Source: Nguyenibacter vanlangensis (GTDB lineage Bacteria > Pseudomonadota > Alphaproteobacteria > Acetobacterales > Acetobacteraceae). From it: a DNA stretch of 64,000 nucleotides. Below the pieces are notes generated by a model. That model made no database searches and was not told the DNA's origin. It was given only the letters and a program-made list of their open reading frames with translations. The position numbers were made by a program, and so were the translations under genes. Below are positions 18,241 to 27,178 of the stretch, in pieces; positions within the stretch are counted from its first letter, which is position 1, and each line of letters starts with the position of its first letter. The stretch is from positions 2,671,001-2,735,000 of the forward strand of contig NZ_CP152276.1 of the NCBI RefSeq assembly GCF_038719015.1, in the 5' to 3' direction.

Positions 18241-18572
18241 TCATGGCTTGTGTCGACGCCCGCACTCCACCATCGCAAAATAAGCCGACGCCTTGCGCGC
18301 GATCTCATTGGCATGCCGCAGTTCGCGGACCTCGCGCTTAAGGGCCTTGATCCGCTCGATCTCTGCCATGCTCGGACCAGGCCGCACTCCGCTGTCGTGC
18401 TCGGCCTTATGCGCCCAATTCCACAGCGTCTCCCCGAGCAGCCGATCTTGGCCGCAACCCAGTTGATTGCTCCCTATTGCGTCGCATGCTCGTCCTGCTG
18501 CTCCAGCACCGGACACACCGCACGTTCGCTGACTTCTCGTGGCAATGGTCAATTCGTCTTTCTCGTCATGAC
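18241..18572 (-). pseudogene. IS3-family OrfA remnant
   Basis: The reading from MTRKTN (18567, soon hitting a stop) through WAHKAEHDSGVRPGPSMAE and IERIKALKREVRELRHANEI to RKASAYFAM is an IS3 OrfA with leucine zipper. At least two frameshifts and a stop in the N-terminal half destroy it. OrfB is absent. It is fused to the IS110 fragment on its right. Confidence 0.78.
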
Positions 18573-18614
18573 CTCACTCTCTCAAGAGTTGAGGTCTCCA
18601 CCAATCCCGGCGCG

Positions 18615-18750
18615 GTTCACCTGAAAAAACCGGAGAACCTCGTTGCGTCGCAAGCGACGTCGAACAAGGATGTTTCCCTCGCTGTCGATCCCACGTAACT
18701 GGAAAACACTCTTGGCCAGATCCAGTCCAATCGTCGAAATTGTTCCCATA
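18615..18750 (-). pseudogene. IS110-family transposase N-terminal fragment
   Basis: The reading MGTISTIGLDLAKSVFQLRG with EGNILVRRRLRRNEVLRFF is the N-terminus of an IS110-type transposase, holding the first DEDD aspartate. It is cut after about 43 residues, where the IS3 remnant begins. It differs in sequence from the IS110 fragment at 2638-2949. Confidence 0.78.
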
Positions 18751-18816
18751 AGGGCCTCCCGGCGTTGTAGACGGCGGCGCTTTTATCCTCGCACGTTCCC
18801 CGCCGGAGCCGTCCAC

Positions 18817-19353
18817 AACATCACTTCAATCGTCACGCGCTTTCACTTCAAACTCTATTTGTGCGTCTCCGGACGCATCGTTGACGCCCGTCAATGTCAC
18901 AACCGAAAAATTATGCTCTGGATAGCATGAGTAGATACGGACAGAAGCTGATAGTTGGGACGAGGGTCATGGGAAAAAAAAGCAGGCCCTTGTCGCAAGA
19001 GGTCGTCGATATCTCAACCAGAATCCCAGTACTTTCCTGCAATGCGTTTTTATTTGTCTTATTTATTTGTCTTACGGAAAAAAAATCTGAGAAGATACGA
19101 AATCATGAAGGGCGGACTCGGGCGCTGGACCATAGAGATGAAAGATCAAGATCTTTCCCTCATGTTGAAGGAATGGCGCATTGTCTGGCGTATACAGCGC
19201 ACGGCTATCGCCTCATGGGGCTATTGGCCGTGCCGTTCTACCAATTAATCGGAAACAGAACTCTTCGAGCAAAATTAACTCCATATTCGCCGTGTCCGGG
19301 GCTGTGGTCTTTTAACGAGATCGTTCCAATATTAACGTGTGAGATTGACGCTC
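18817..19353. other. Intergenic stretch upstream of the porin gene
   Basis: These 537 bases are AT-richer than the surroundings and show no reading with coding character. They hold the second TGACGCCCGTCA palindrome (18882-18893) followed by ACCGAAAAATTATG, and they must contain the porin promoter. No terminator or RNA gene is evident. Confidence 0.45.
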
Positions 19354-20940
19354 ATGAACAAAAATCTTTCTCTTAAAAGTTTTCTGCTTATTTTTAAGGG
19401 TGCGTTGTTGAGCTCTGTTACAATCAACGTTTTTGTAGCGCAAAATGTACAAGCGGCCGAGGTTGGCGCGTCTGAATACCCACTTAATCCCGCGAATCCC
19501 GTGCCGACCGCGGAAAAAACATCCAAAGTGCCGAGACTAAAATCGATGCTCCCCGTGAATCTGTATTCTAGCACAAATGGTGAGCTGGCGGCTCTTGATG
19601 ATGACGCGTACTTCCGTCATTTTCCGGCACTGGACGTCCTCCCTGGATACTACGGCCAGGATCGAAACTCTATTATTGTGCGCGATTTCGGCGCGACCCC
19701 TTCTCCACCCCAGCATCTGTTGCCCGAAAGTATGGCACCGATACGCCGCTTTCTTCTGTCACACGGCATCAATGTTCAATTGACCTACGTGTCGGAGCCG
19801 ATGTGGAATGTGGCGGGAGGCCGCGAACGGGGCGGAGATTATGCTGCGCAGTTATCGCTTCAGCTTGATACCGACCTCAAACGATTGACGCATCTGGCAT
19901 TTTTAGATGGCTTCACGACACACATGATGATTCTTCAGCGCTCCGGCCGAAGCCTGACGAATGACAGGGTAGGCGACCACGATCTCAATCTCGTCGGCGT
20001 TTATGGCGTGGGTAACAATGTCATTGCGAAGCTTGGTTATTTTTACATCGAAAAAGACATTCTTGATCATCGAATAAATCTAGCCGTCGGACGAATGGCG
20101 GTTGCAATGGACTTCGCCACGTCCCCTGTCTATTCGTCATTTTTGTCGATCGGCCTGGCGCCCATCGCCCTGAAAACTGCCGCTGGGTTCGAAGCAACTC
20201 CCAACTCAGTCTGGGGAGGACGCGCTCGCCTTCGACCATTTCTCGACAATTATCTCTCTTTCGGCGCCTATCAGGTGAGCCCCAATTATGGCGGCATTTC
20301 AGGGTGGAGTTGGTTCGAGCCGGGCTCCCAGGGCGTTATCCTTCCCGTCGAGGATGCGTGGACTCCTTACATCGGCCGGCAAGGTCTGGTTGGACACTAC
20401 CGGGTAGGCTTTGCTTATAATAGCGTTCGTTATCCGAGCCTAGCAGGCACCATTCCCGCCCAAAGCATTACCGAGATTCATATGGGTGGCCCTCGTCATC
20501 GTGATAGTTTCTGGGTGCTGGGCGATCAGATGCTGTTCCGGACAGGTCATACTGAATATAGCGGAGTTATCGCGTTCGGAGGATATGTCCATAATACTCA
20601 GAGTATTACGACGTTTCAGGATCAGATATTCGGTGGGCTACTGACTCCCAGCCCGATACCGGGACGAAAGGATGACCAGTTCGGTTTTCTTTTTTCATAT
20701 TATCATTACAGTACAACTCTTCGCAGGGGCGAGGAGATTCGGATCTCAGATGGGCTTTCCCCCGGAAAGAATATTTATGGTCCGCAGTCCGATTCCAATT
20801 CCATCGAGGTATTCTATAATATACCCGTATTTCGCGGTATTCGTTTTTCGCCGGATTATGAGTACTTCGTCCGTCCGGGCGGGTCCAGCTATCTGCGAAG
20901 TGCCAGCTTCGTAGGGTTCAAAACATCTATTCTGCTGTGA
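19354..20940 (+). CDS. OprB-type carbohydrate-selective porin
   Basis: The 528-residue protein starts at 19354 with a signal peptide (MNKNLSLKSFLLIF, then a hydrophobic run ending AQNVQA). The remainder alternates like a beta barrel and ends in an aromatic-rich strand (FVGFKTSILL). RRGEE, GPQSD and YEYFVRPGGSSYL are typical of OprB porins, which pass sugars and small solutes across the outer membrane. A broken paralogue lies at 10029-10415. It precedes pdc on the same strand by 366 bp. AT-rich codon use differs somewhat from pdc. Confidence 0.88.
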   Translation: MNKNLSLKSFLLIFKGALLSSVTINVFVAQNVQAAEVGASEYPLNPANPVPTAEKTSKVPRLKSMLPVNLYSSTNGELAALDDDAYFRHFPALDVLPGYYGQDRNSIIVRDFGATPSPPQHLLPESMAPIRRFLLSHGINVQLTYVSEPMWNVAGGRERGGDYAAQLSLQLDTDLKRLTHLAFLDGFTTHMMILQRSGRSLTNDRVGDHDLNLVGVYGVGNNVIAKLGYFYIEKDILDHRINLAVGRMAVAMDFATSPVYSSFLSIGLAPIALKTAAGFEATPNSVWGGRARLRPFLDNYLSFGAYQVSPNYGGISGWSWFEPGSQGVILPVEDAWTPYIGRQGLVGHYRVGFAYNSVRYPSLAGTIPAQSITEIHMGGPRHRDSFWVLGDQMLFRTGHTEYSGVIAFGGYVHNTQSITTFQDQIFGGLLTPSPIPGRKDDQFGFLFSYYHYSTTLRRGEEIRISDGLSPGKNIYGPQSDSNSIEVFYNIPVFRGIRFSPDYEYFVRPGGSSYLRSASFVGFKTSILL

Positions 20941-21306
20941 AAAAATAGCACCGTGTTCATCGCCATCGATCGTTGCGGCGGTTTATACATTGGCGTCCAG
21001 CCGCCCTGTCGTCCGGCAGGACACTGCGGGCGGCTGTGATGTCGAATTCGGCACCTGCAACGCCCGGACGCGCACGCTTGCCGCGTTCACGACCGGCAAC
21101 TGGTGGCATTTTCTGGAAGGTCACTGCGGTAGTCTCATGGGCGGCGCGCAATACATCCATATCCAGATATTTGCCTTCTACGGCAACGATGGTGAGGAAA
21201 ACAGCGTCTACCCGCAGACGAGTGTCAACACCGTTTGCGTGACCATCCGATATTTCCATTTCCAGCAATGACCGAAGATTTCTTCGTTCACTCAAGGATT
21301 ACGCAC
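20941..21306. other. Gap between porin gene and pdc
   Basis: The gap is GC-rich with open readings on both strands, none resembling a known protein or having a ribosome site. It probably holds the pdc promoter and leader. No clear Fnr/Crp palindrome was found. Confidence 0.4.
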
Positions 21307-23031
21307 ATGTCCTATACAGTCGGCACCTACCTTGCCGAGCGCCTGTCCCAGATCGGCCTCAAGCATCACTTCGCGGTCGCAGGCGACTACAACCTCGCCT
21401 TACTCGATGAGCTCTTGAAAAACCCTACTTTTGAACAGGTTTATTGCTGCAATGAACTAAACTGCGGCTTCGCGGCCGAAGGTTATGCGCGCGCCAACGG
21501 AGCCGCCGCAGCAGTCGTTACCTTCAATGTCGGTGCCTTCTCGGCCCTGAACGCGATCGGCGGCGCGAACGCCGAAAACCTGCCCGTCATCCTGATTTCC
21601 GGTTCTCCCAACTCCAACGATTATGGAAGCGGGCATATCCTGCACCACACGATCGGCTTTCCGGATTACAATTATCAGCTCGAAATCGCGGAAAAGCTCA
21701 CCTGTGCTGCCGTCTCGATCACGTCGGCCCACGATGCGCCGGAAAAGATCGACCATGTGATCCGCACGGCCCTGCGCGAGAAAAAGCCAGGTTATATCGA
21801 AATTTCCTGCAACGTTTCGGGTCAGCCTTGTACGACGCCCGGCCCGATCAGTGCGGTCATCGGCCATGTGCCGAGCGATCGCGCAACGCTGCAGGCAGCG
21901 ATCAAGTCGGTTGCAGCTTTCGTGGACGCTCACGAAAAGCCTGCCCTGCTGATCGGCAGCAAGACGCGGGCCGCCGGAGCGGAAGAGGTATCCGTCAAGC
22001 TTGCCGATGCATTGGGCTGTGTTGTGGCGACCATGGGGGCTGCGAAAAGCTTCTTCCCCGAGGATCATCCGAACTATGTCGGCACGTTCTGGGGAAGTGC
22101 GAGCTCGGCGGGCGTGCGCGAGATCTTCGACTGGAGCGACAGCATCATTGCTATCGCCCCGATCTTCAACGACTACTCGACCGAAGGATGGACGGCCTGG
22201 CCGAAAGGCCCAAACGTGGTGCTCCTCGACAAGAACGTCGTGAAAGTAGGCGATCAGAGCTTCAACAATATCGCGTTGGCCGATCTACTCGAAGGACTTG
22301 CCGCCTACTATGCCGAGAAGCCTAAAAAAAATGCGACGCTTGTCGAGTTCGATAGGATCCACGGCGCATCCGGCATGGCCGACGCCCCTGTTGCCCAGAA
22401 GAAATCTGAAATCACCCGGACGACCGTCGAAACGAAACTGACCCGCGCTGACATTCAGTCCGCGGTGCAGGGCCTCGTGACGCCCGAGACGACTATTTTC
22501 GCCGAGACCGGCGACAGCTGGTTCAACGTCATGCGCATGAAGCTGCCGCGCGGAGCGCGCGTCGAACTTGAAATGCAGTGGGGCCATATCGGCTGGTCAG
22601 TGCCGTCCATGTTCGGTTACGCCGTGGGCAGCCCGGAGCGTCGTCACATCCTGATGGTGGGCGACGGCTCGTTCCAGCTCACCGCGCAGGAAGTCGCCCA
22701 GATGACGCGCCGCAAGCTGCCGGTCATCATCTTCCTCATCAACAATGGGGGCTACACGATCGAAGTCGAGATCCAGGACGGTCCTTACAACAACATCAAG
22801 AACTGGGACTACGCGGCCGTCATCGAAGGCTTCAATGCGCAAGACGGGAAGGGGCGCGGCCTGCGCGCGACTACCCCGGCCGAGCTTGAGGCGGCAGTGA
22901 AGACGGCGCTCGGCAATACCGAGGGACCGACACTGATCGAATGCGTCATTCCGCGTGACGACTGCACGAGCGAGCTGATTTCCTGGGGTCGCCATGTTGC
23001 GGCCGCGAACGCACGACCGCCCGCGCAATAA
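21307..23031 (+). CDS. pdc: Pyruvate decarboxylase
   Basis: The 574-residue ThDP enzyme decarboxylates pyruvate to acetaldehyde. It shows VAGDYN with the conserved aspartate, [15 protein letters not shown] with the cofactor-activating glutamate, the His-His pair in HILHHTIG, the cofactor motif [15 protein letters not shown] ending INNGGYTIE with the catalytic glutamate, and a C-terminal helix. All five Pdc residues are present, so it is a true decarboxylase and not an acetolactate synthase. The start at 21307 ([13 protein letters not shown]) aligns with the family. Bacterial Pdc is rare and typical of acetic acid bacteria and Zymomonas. Confidence 0.96.
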   Translation: MSYTVGTYLAERLSQIGLKHHFAVAGDYNLALLDELLKNPTFEQVYCCNELNCGFAAEGYARANGAAAAVVTFNVGAFSALNAIGGANAENLPVILISGSPNSNDYGSGHILHHTIGFPDYNYQLEIAEKLTCAAVSITSAHDAPEKIDHVIRTALREKKPGYIEISCNVSGQPCTTPGPISAVIGHVPSDRATLQAAIKSVAAFVDAHEKPALLIGSKTRAAGAEEVSVKLADALGCVVATMGAAKSFFPEDHPNYVGTFWGSASSAGVREIFDWSDSIIAIAPIFNDYSTEGWTAWPKGPNVVLLDKNVVKVGDQSFNNIALADLLEGLAAYYAEKPKKNATLVEFDRIHGASGMADAPVAQKKSEITRTTVETKLTRADIQSAVQGLVTPETTIFAETGDSWFNVMRMKLPRGARVELEMQWGHIGWSVPSMFGYAVGSPERRHILMVGDGSFQLTAQEVAQMTRRKLPVIIFLINNGGYTIEVEIQDGPYNNIKNWDYAAVIEGFNAQDGKGRGLRATTPAELEAAVKTALGNTEGPTLIECVIPRDDCTSELISWGRHVAAANARPPAQ

Positions 23032-23163
23032 GCTGCAGCCGCGGCCATGCGGGCGAGCCGCATGGCCGCGGCGCCACCCCGAACTGAGCGGAGCCACCAT
23101 GTCGGCCTCGAATACCAATGTCAGTCCGATGCGACAGACGACCCAGGCCACGCCCAGGCCTCA

Positions 23164-23937
23164 CTAGAGCAGATCATTCCCGGTCGATGTGGCTGCGGCG
23201 ATTTTCTTCAGATTCGGAAGGTCGATTCTAAATGTGTTGTCGTCTATCCGGATTATGAGCCTCTTTTTGGTCAGGTCGGTAAGGTTTCGGCTGATGCTCT
23301 CGCGCGTTGTTCCTATGTAGTCAGCAATGTCGATGCGATCCATCGGCAGTTTCAGGATCGACGTGTCCGGATTGAAATAAGGCCTGTCGTGATTGCAGAG
23401 CTCTACCAGAAAGCTGGAAAGTCTTTCAATTCCCTTGCAATGGCTCATGACAATCAGGCGCCTTTGCATCAGCCGAATTTCGGCTGTGGCTTTCACAAGA
23501 AGGGGCGTCTGCAGAGAGGGCTGTGCGTGTACCAGTCCATTTGGGCCGGATATCCTATAACGGATTGCCTGAACGTCGGTCAGGGCATCGGCCCGATTGA
23601 CATATTTTCCATCGACGGAAAGTCCGATGAAATCACCGAACCAGTGGAATGCCAGGACCTGACGCTTGCCATTTGCCAGATCATGTGAAATCCGGACCAG
23701 ACCGGATTCGACAAGATAGATGTAATCCGACCTTTCGTTTTGTCCAAAGACGCATTCGCCAGAACGAAAGGCAAGCGGCTGTCCGATCCGTTTCAATACA
23801 TCTTCATCTTCCGGACTAAGCGCAAGGTCCTGGGGGCCGTTTTTCGGATTGAGCAGGTCGGACGGGGCGTTGATATGGATTCGATCTTTGGGCAGGGCCA
23901 TCTTGTGTGTCTCGGTAATGGAGAGGGACTGGTTCAT
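23164..23937 (-). CDS. Crp/Fnr-family transcriptional regulator
   Basis: The 257-residue protein has a cyclic-nucleotide-binding-like domain (about residues 40-160; SGECVFGQNERSDYIYLVESGLVR) and a C-terminal winged helix (about 180-250) with recognition segment IADYIGTTRESISRNLTDL. The N-terminal cysteine cluster of oxygen-sensing Fnr is absent, so an iron-sulfur switch is unlikely. The start at 23937 is chosen over an open extension to 23973; an internal ATG (MALPKD) is possible. It is convergent with pdc and next to a channel-like gene. Confidence 0.85.
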   Translation of the reverse strand: MNQSLSITETHKMALPKDRIHINAPSDLLNPKNGPQDLALSPEDEDVLKRIGQPLAFRSGECVFGQNERSDYIYLVESGLVRISHDLANGKRQVLAFHWFGDFIGLSVDGKYVNRADALTDVQAIRYRISGPNGLVHAQPSLQTPLLVKATAEIRLMQRRLIVMSHCKGIERLSSFLVELCNHDRPYFNPDTSILKLPMDRIDIADYIGTTRESISRNLTDLTKKRLIIRIDDNTFRIDLPNLKKIAAATSTGNDLL

Positions 23938-23969
23938 AGATGATATCTGGCGGTGTCCAGGTTGCCGGA

Positions 23970-24500
23970 TCACTGTGGAACGCCATTCTGTCCATCCTTT
24001 CTAGCCGGATGAAGCCAGGATATTTCGGGGGAACGGTCATTCGTTCCCGACAGGTGATGGCGTGAACGCCATGTGCTTCTGCCCAGTCGTTGAAAGATTC
24101 CGAAAAGGAATGCCGTCGACATCCCGACGAGGAGCATGCCCGAACAGGCTTCGACGGCACCCAGGACGCGCCATTGCCGATCAAGGACGATTCCGCTGAC
24201 ACCCCTTGTTGACATCGTGTCAAAAGAATAGAAAAGCGCGTCACTGCAATTTCGTATGGCTCCAAGATATACGAAAAGAACCGCCCATGATATCGATTCA
24301 AGCATATGCAGGAAGCCAAGGCACACACAGATCACCGTAATGAGGAACGTCTGCTTGGTTATACGTTTCCAGTGCCTGCTGAAGTCAAAATTTAGGGCGA
24401 AATAGGGACTGTCGACCAGCATCTCGAGACTGCCCATACCGATGGCATGCAACAGGGTGCAGCCTATGCTGACTAGAAGGCCTATCAACCACGGCGCCAT
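23970..24500 (-). CDS. Two-TM ion-channel-like membrane protein with altered filter
   Basis: The 176-residue protein has hydrophobic helices at about residues 4-25, 48-75 and a last one around 110-140. Between the last two is a pore-loop-like segment (ALFYSFDTMSTRGVSGIVLD, then QWRVLGAVEACSGMLLVGMS) resembling Ion_trans_2 proteins. The potassium filter TxGYG is replaced by STRGV, so potassium selectivity is doubtful. The start at 24500 has AAGG ahead of it. It ends 32 bp before the Crp/Fnr gene start and may share its transcript. Confidence 0.65.
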   Translation of the reverse strand: MAPWLIGLLVSIGCTLLHAIGMGSLEMLVDSPYFALNFDFSRHWKRITKQTFLITVICVCLGFLHMLESISWAVLFVYLGAIRNCSDALFYSFDTMSTRGVSGIVLDRQWRVLGAVEACSGMLLVGMSTAFLFGIFQRLGRSTWRSRHHLSGTNDRSPEISWLHPARKDGQNGVPQ

Positions 24501-24641
24501 GAATGTACCCTTCGTTGGTGCAAATGTCTTTTCCATACGACATGCAGGGCCGGTCTCTCGGCGAAACCTGTCGTCAGCCAGGCCCGGCGGGAACATTGCC
24601 GTGATCGGTCCAGTGATATCCTGTGACCGGAGCGTCCGAGC

Positions 24642-26021
24642 CTATTTTCCCCCCGTCGCCTGATACAGTGTCGCGATTTCGCCTAGGCGGGCGGCTCGGA
24701 TCTGCACCCTTTGCAAAGTCGTTTCCAGAATATCATATTCCGAGTTCGCGACATCGAAGTAATTGACATACCCGGTGCGCAATTCCTTTCGAGCATCCGC
24801 CAGCGTGTGCTGCCTGTCATAGAGTGCGCGTTGCACCTGCTCTTCTTCTTCAGCCAGGTGCGTCAATCCGGCGAGAGCATCCTCGACCTCGCGAAAGGCT
24901 TCGATGGCGGCCTTGCGGTACGCCCAGGCGGCCTGATTGCGGCGGGATCGGGCAATACGCTCATTGGCCTGCAATTCGCCTCCTTCGAAGATGGGAGCCA
25001 GGATGCTGCCCCCAAGGGCCCAGGCTGTTCCGGTGAACGGATTGCTGCCGCCGATCGTGCCGATCCCAGGGTTGATGACGATATCGGGCAGGAAGGCTGC
25101 CCGTGCGGATTGGAGGGAATGATCGGCGGCTATGATGGTGTCGCCTGCCTCCACCAGATCCGGCCGGTTGGCCAGTACGCGTGCCGGAACGGGTTCGATC
25201 ACGGGCGGAAAGCGAATATTGTCGAGTTGCGGGCCGTCTGTTGCAATCGAATCGATATCATTCGGCATATCCCCCAGCAGCACCGCCAGGGCATCTTCCT
25301 GTCGTGCGATCTGAAGTTTCGTGGCTGCGATCTGTGCCTGCGCATTGCTGACCAGGGCATCTGCCTGATCGGCAGAGCTGCGCTTCTCGTAGCCCGCAGT
25401 GACCTCATGGGCGATCCGGATGCGTTCGGCTTCACGCACGTCACGTGTATGTTCCAGAATCGTCAGGGCCTCACGGGACGACTGAAGCGCGACATAGGCC
25501 CGTACGGTATCGCCAATCAGGGCCAGTTCCACTGCGTCCCGATCGGCGGCACTGGCCAGCATCCGGGCCTTTGCAGCCCGTGTCTGCTCACGCAGACGTC
25601 CGAACAGGTCGGTATCGAACTTCAGGCCGCCACCCAGAATATACTGGCTGAATTCCATCGTACTGAAGCGACCGTTCCCGATGCCAATGCCGCTGCCCTC
25701 GACATGCGGTAGTTCGGCACTGAATGAGAGGCGCATCTGCGCGCGGGCTTCCATCACGCGCTCCGCGGCGATCGCCATGTCGGGATTATTGTGGACGGCG
25801 CGGGCAACAAGGCTGGTCAGCACAGGATCGCCGAAGCGGTTCCACCACTGTTCCGGTACAGATGCGGTCAGGGCCTGTCCGTTCGGTCCCGGACGCCAGG
25901 AGGATGAAGGAATGACTGCCGAACCCGATGGCAGGATTTCGTCATGGGCGCTACAGGCGGCGAGCGTACATGATGCAAGCAGCAATGCCGGCAGATACCA
26001 TGAATGGCGGGCTTTCTTCAC
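24642..26021 (-). CDS. Efflux outer-membrane factor lipoprotein (NodT/OprM type)
   Basis: The 459-residue protein has a lipoprotein signal with lipobox LAAC (cysteine about residue 23) and two repeats of the TolC-like outer membrane efflux domain, including RPDLVEA and FREVEDALAGL. It forms the outer-membrane duct of a tripartite pump. Its start overlaps the membrane-fusion gene stop by 4 bp, so it is the third gene of the emrB-emrA-like operon. Confidence 0.92.
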   Translation of the reverse strand: MKKARHSWYLPALLLASCTLAACSAHDEILPSGSAVIPSSSWRPGPNGQALTASVPEQWWNRFGDPVLTSLVARAVHNNPDMAIAAERVMEARAQMRLSFSAELPHVEGSGIGIGNGRFSTMEFSQYILGGGLKFDTDLFGRLREQTRAAKARMLASAADRDAVELALIGDTVRAYVALQSSREALTILEHTRDVREAERIRIAHEVTAGYEKRSSADQADALVSNAQAQIAATKLQIARQEDALAVLLGDMPNDIDSIATDGPQLDNIRFPPVIEPVPARVLANRPDLVEAGDTIIAADHSLQSARAAFLPDIVINPGIGTIGGSNPFTGTAWALGGSILAPIFEGGELQANERIARSRRNQAAWAYRKAAIEAFREVEDALAGLTHLAEEEEQVQRALYDRQHTLADARKELRTGYVNYFDVANSEYDILETTLQRVQIRAARLGEIATLYQATGGK

Positions 26022-27178
26022 GGTCTGGTACCATCAGCCCACGTGTCGGGTATGTGTGCGGTCGTGTCAGACGGTGTAGCGACAAAGACTTCCACCGACA
26101 TGCCTGGGGCAAGTCGTTCCGCCAGCTTCTGACCAGGGTCGATGGCGATGTAGATACCGATACGTTGTGGTACTTTAACGAAATTTCCGGTTGCATTGTC
26201 AGGTTTGACTAGCGCGAATTCAGATCCCGTTGCCGGTGCGACGCGCGTGATATGTCCGCTGAATTGCTCCCCGGCCAAGGCATCCACAGTGAAGGTTGCA
26301 TGCTGACCGACGCGCATACGGCTGGTCTGCGCTTCCTTGTAATCGGCGATCACCCAGCGTTCGTCGGGGACAAGCGAAAACAGGGCCGTACCGGCACCGA
26401 CATAGGCACCGACATGGGTGCCGCCGGTCCGGCCGATAACCCCGTCGCTTTCGGCACGGATATGGGTGCGATCCAGATCGATCAGGGCGGAATTCAGGGC
26501 TGCCTTCGCCTGCCTTACGATCGCGCGAAGCACCTGCTCTTCCACGTTCGCTGCCGTTACAGCGGTCTCGGCGGCCCTGAGGTCCGCGCGTGCCTGCCGA
26601 ACAGCGGCTTCGTCCGAGCGCAGTGTGGCAAGCCCCGCATCATAGTCCCGGCGGGAAACCGTCTGATCGGCGACCAGCAGTTCCTGCCGATGATGGTCCG
26701 CGGAACTCTGTGCCAGGTGGGCAAGGGCAGTTTGCAGGGCGGCATCGCGCTGTTCCAGCCCCGCACGGGCCGATGCCTGGTTCTGGCGGTTATTGGCCAG
26801 GGTGGCCTCGCGGCTGGCCACATCCGCCTGTGCCTGTGCGACACGGGCATCATAGGAACTTTCGTCGATCTGAACGAGAACCTGTCCCTTGCGGACGTGG
26901 GCATAGTCGTCGACCAGAACCTGTCTGATATAGCCGGGTACCTGTGGGGCGACGACGGTGACGTGACCCTGCACATAGGCATCGTCCGTCCGTACCCCGT
27001 CAAAGCCGAATGGAGGGAGTTCGAACGCGGACAGCGTGCATGCCACCGCGATGGCTGCGAGCATCAGCGTTATCGTAATGACGATCGCGTTCCGCCGTGG
27101 GGGATGCCATTCAACGGTCGGAGACGGCGGGTTTCCCATGTCCTGACTGCCGCTCGCCGATCCGTCTTGCTGTGTCAT
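26018..27178 (-). CDS. HlyD/EmrA-type membrane fusion protein
   Basis: The 386-residue protein has one membrane helix (about residues 35-55), the VRTDDAYVQGHVTVVAPQVPGY start of the lipoyl domain, a long alpha hairpin rich in Ala/Gln (about 100-210) and a second lipoyl half. It bridges the inner-membrane exporter and the outer-membrane factor. Starts at 27178 with a 4-bp overlap to the MFS gene; an open extension to 27217 would lie inside that gene. Confidence 0.92.
   Translation of the reverse strand: MTQQDGSASGSQDMGNPPSPTVEWHPPRRNAIVITITLMLAAIAVACTLSAFELPPFGFDGVRTDDAYVQGHVTVVAPQVPGYIRQVLVDDYAHVRKGQVLVQIDESSYDARVAQAQADVASREATLANNRQNQASARAGLEQRDAALQTALAHLAQSSADHHRQELLVADQTVSRRDYDAGLATLRSDEAAVRQARADLRAAETAVTAANVEEQVLRAIVRQAKAALNSALIDLDRTHIRAESDGVIGRTGGTHVGAYVGAGTALFSLVPDERWVIADYKEAQTSRMRVGQHATFTVDALAGEQFSGHITRVAPATGSEFALVKPDNATGNFVKVPQRIGIYIAIDPGQKLAERLAPGMSVEVFVATPSDTTAHIPDTWADGTRP

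Noticed and set aside
20957..21295. Possible small genes on either strand between the porin and pdc
   Set aside because: No family similarity, no ribosome site; the region is best read as promoter and leader.
21307..23031. Reading pdc as an acetolactate or indolepyruvate enzyme
   Set aside because: All residues specific to pyruvate decarboxylase (the aspartate in AGDYN, the HH pair, the ITIE-type glutamate) are present, and the sequence is that of bacterial Pdc.
23164..23937. Oxygen-sensing Fnr with an iron-sulfur cluster
   Set aside because: The N-terminal cysteines required for the cluster are absent; only a general Crp/Fnr assignment is justified.
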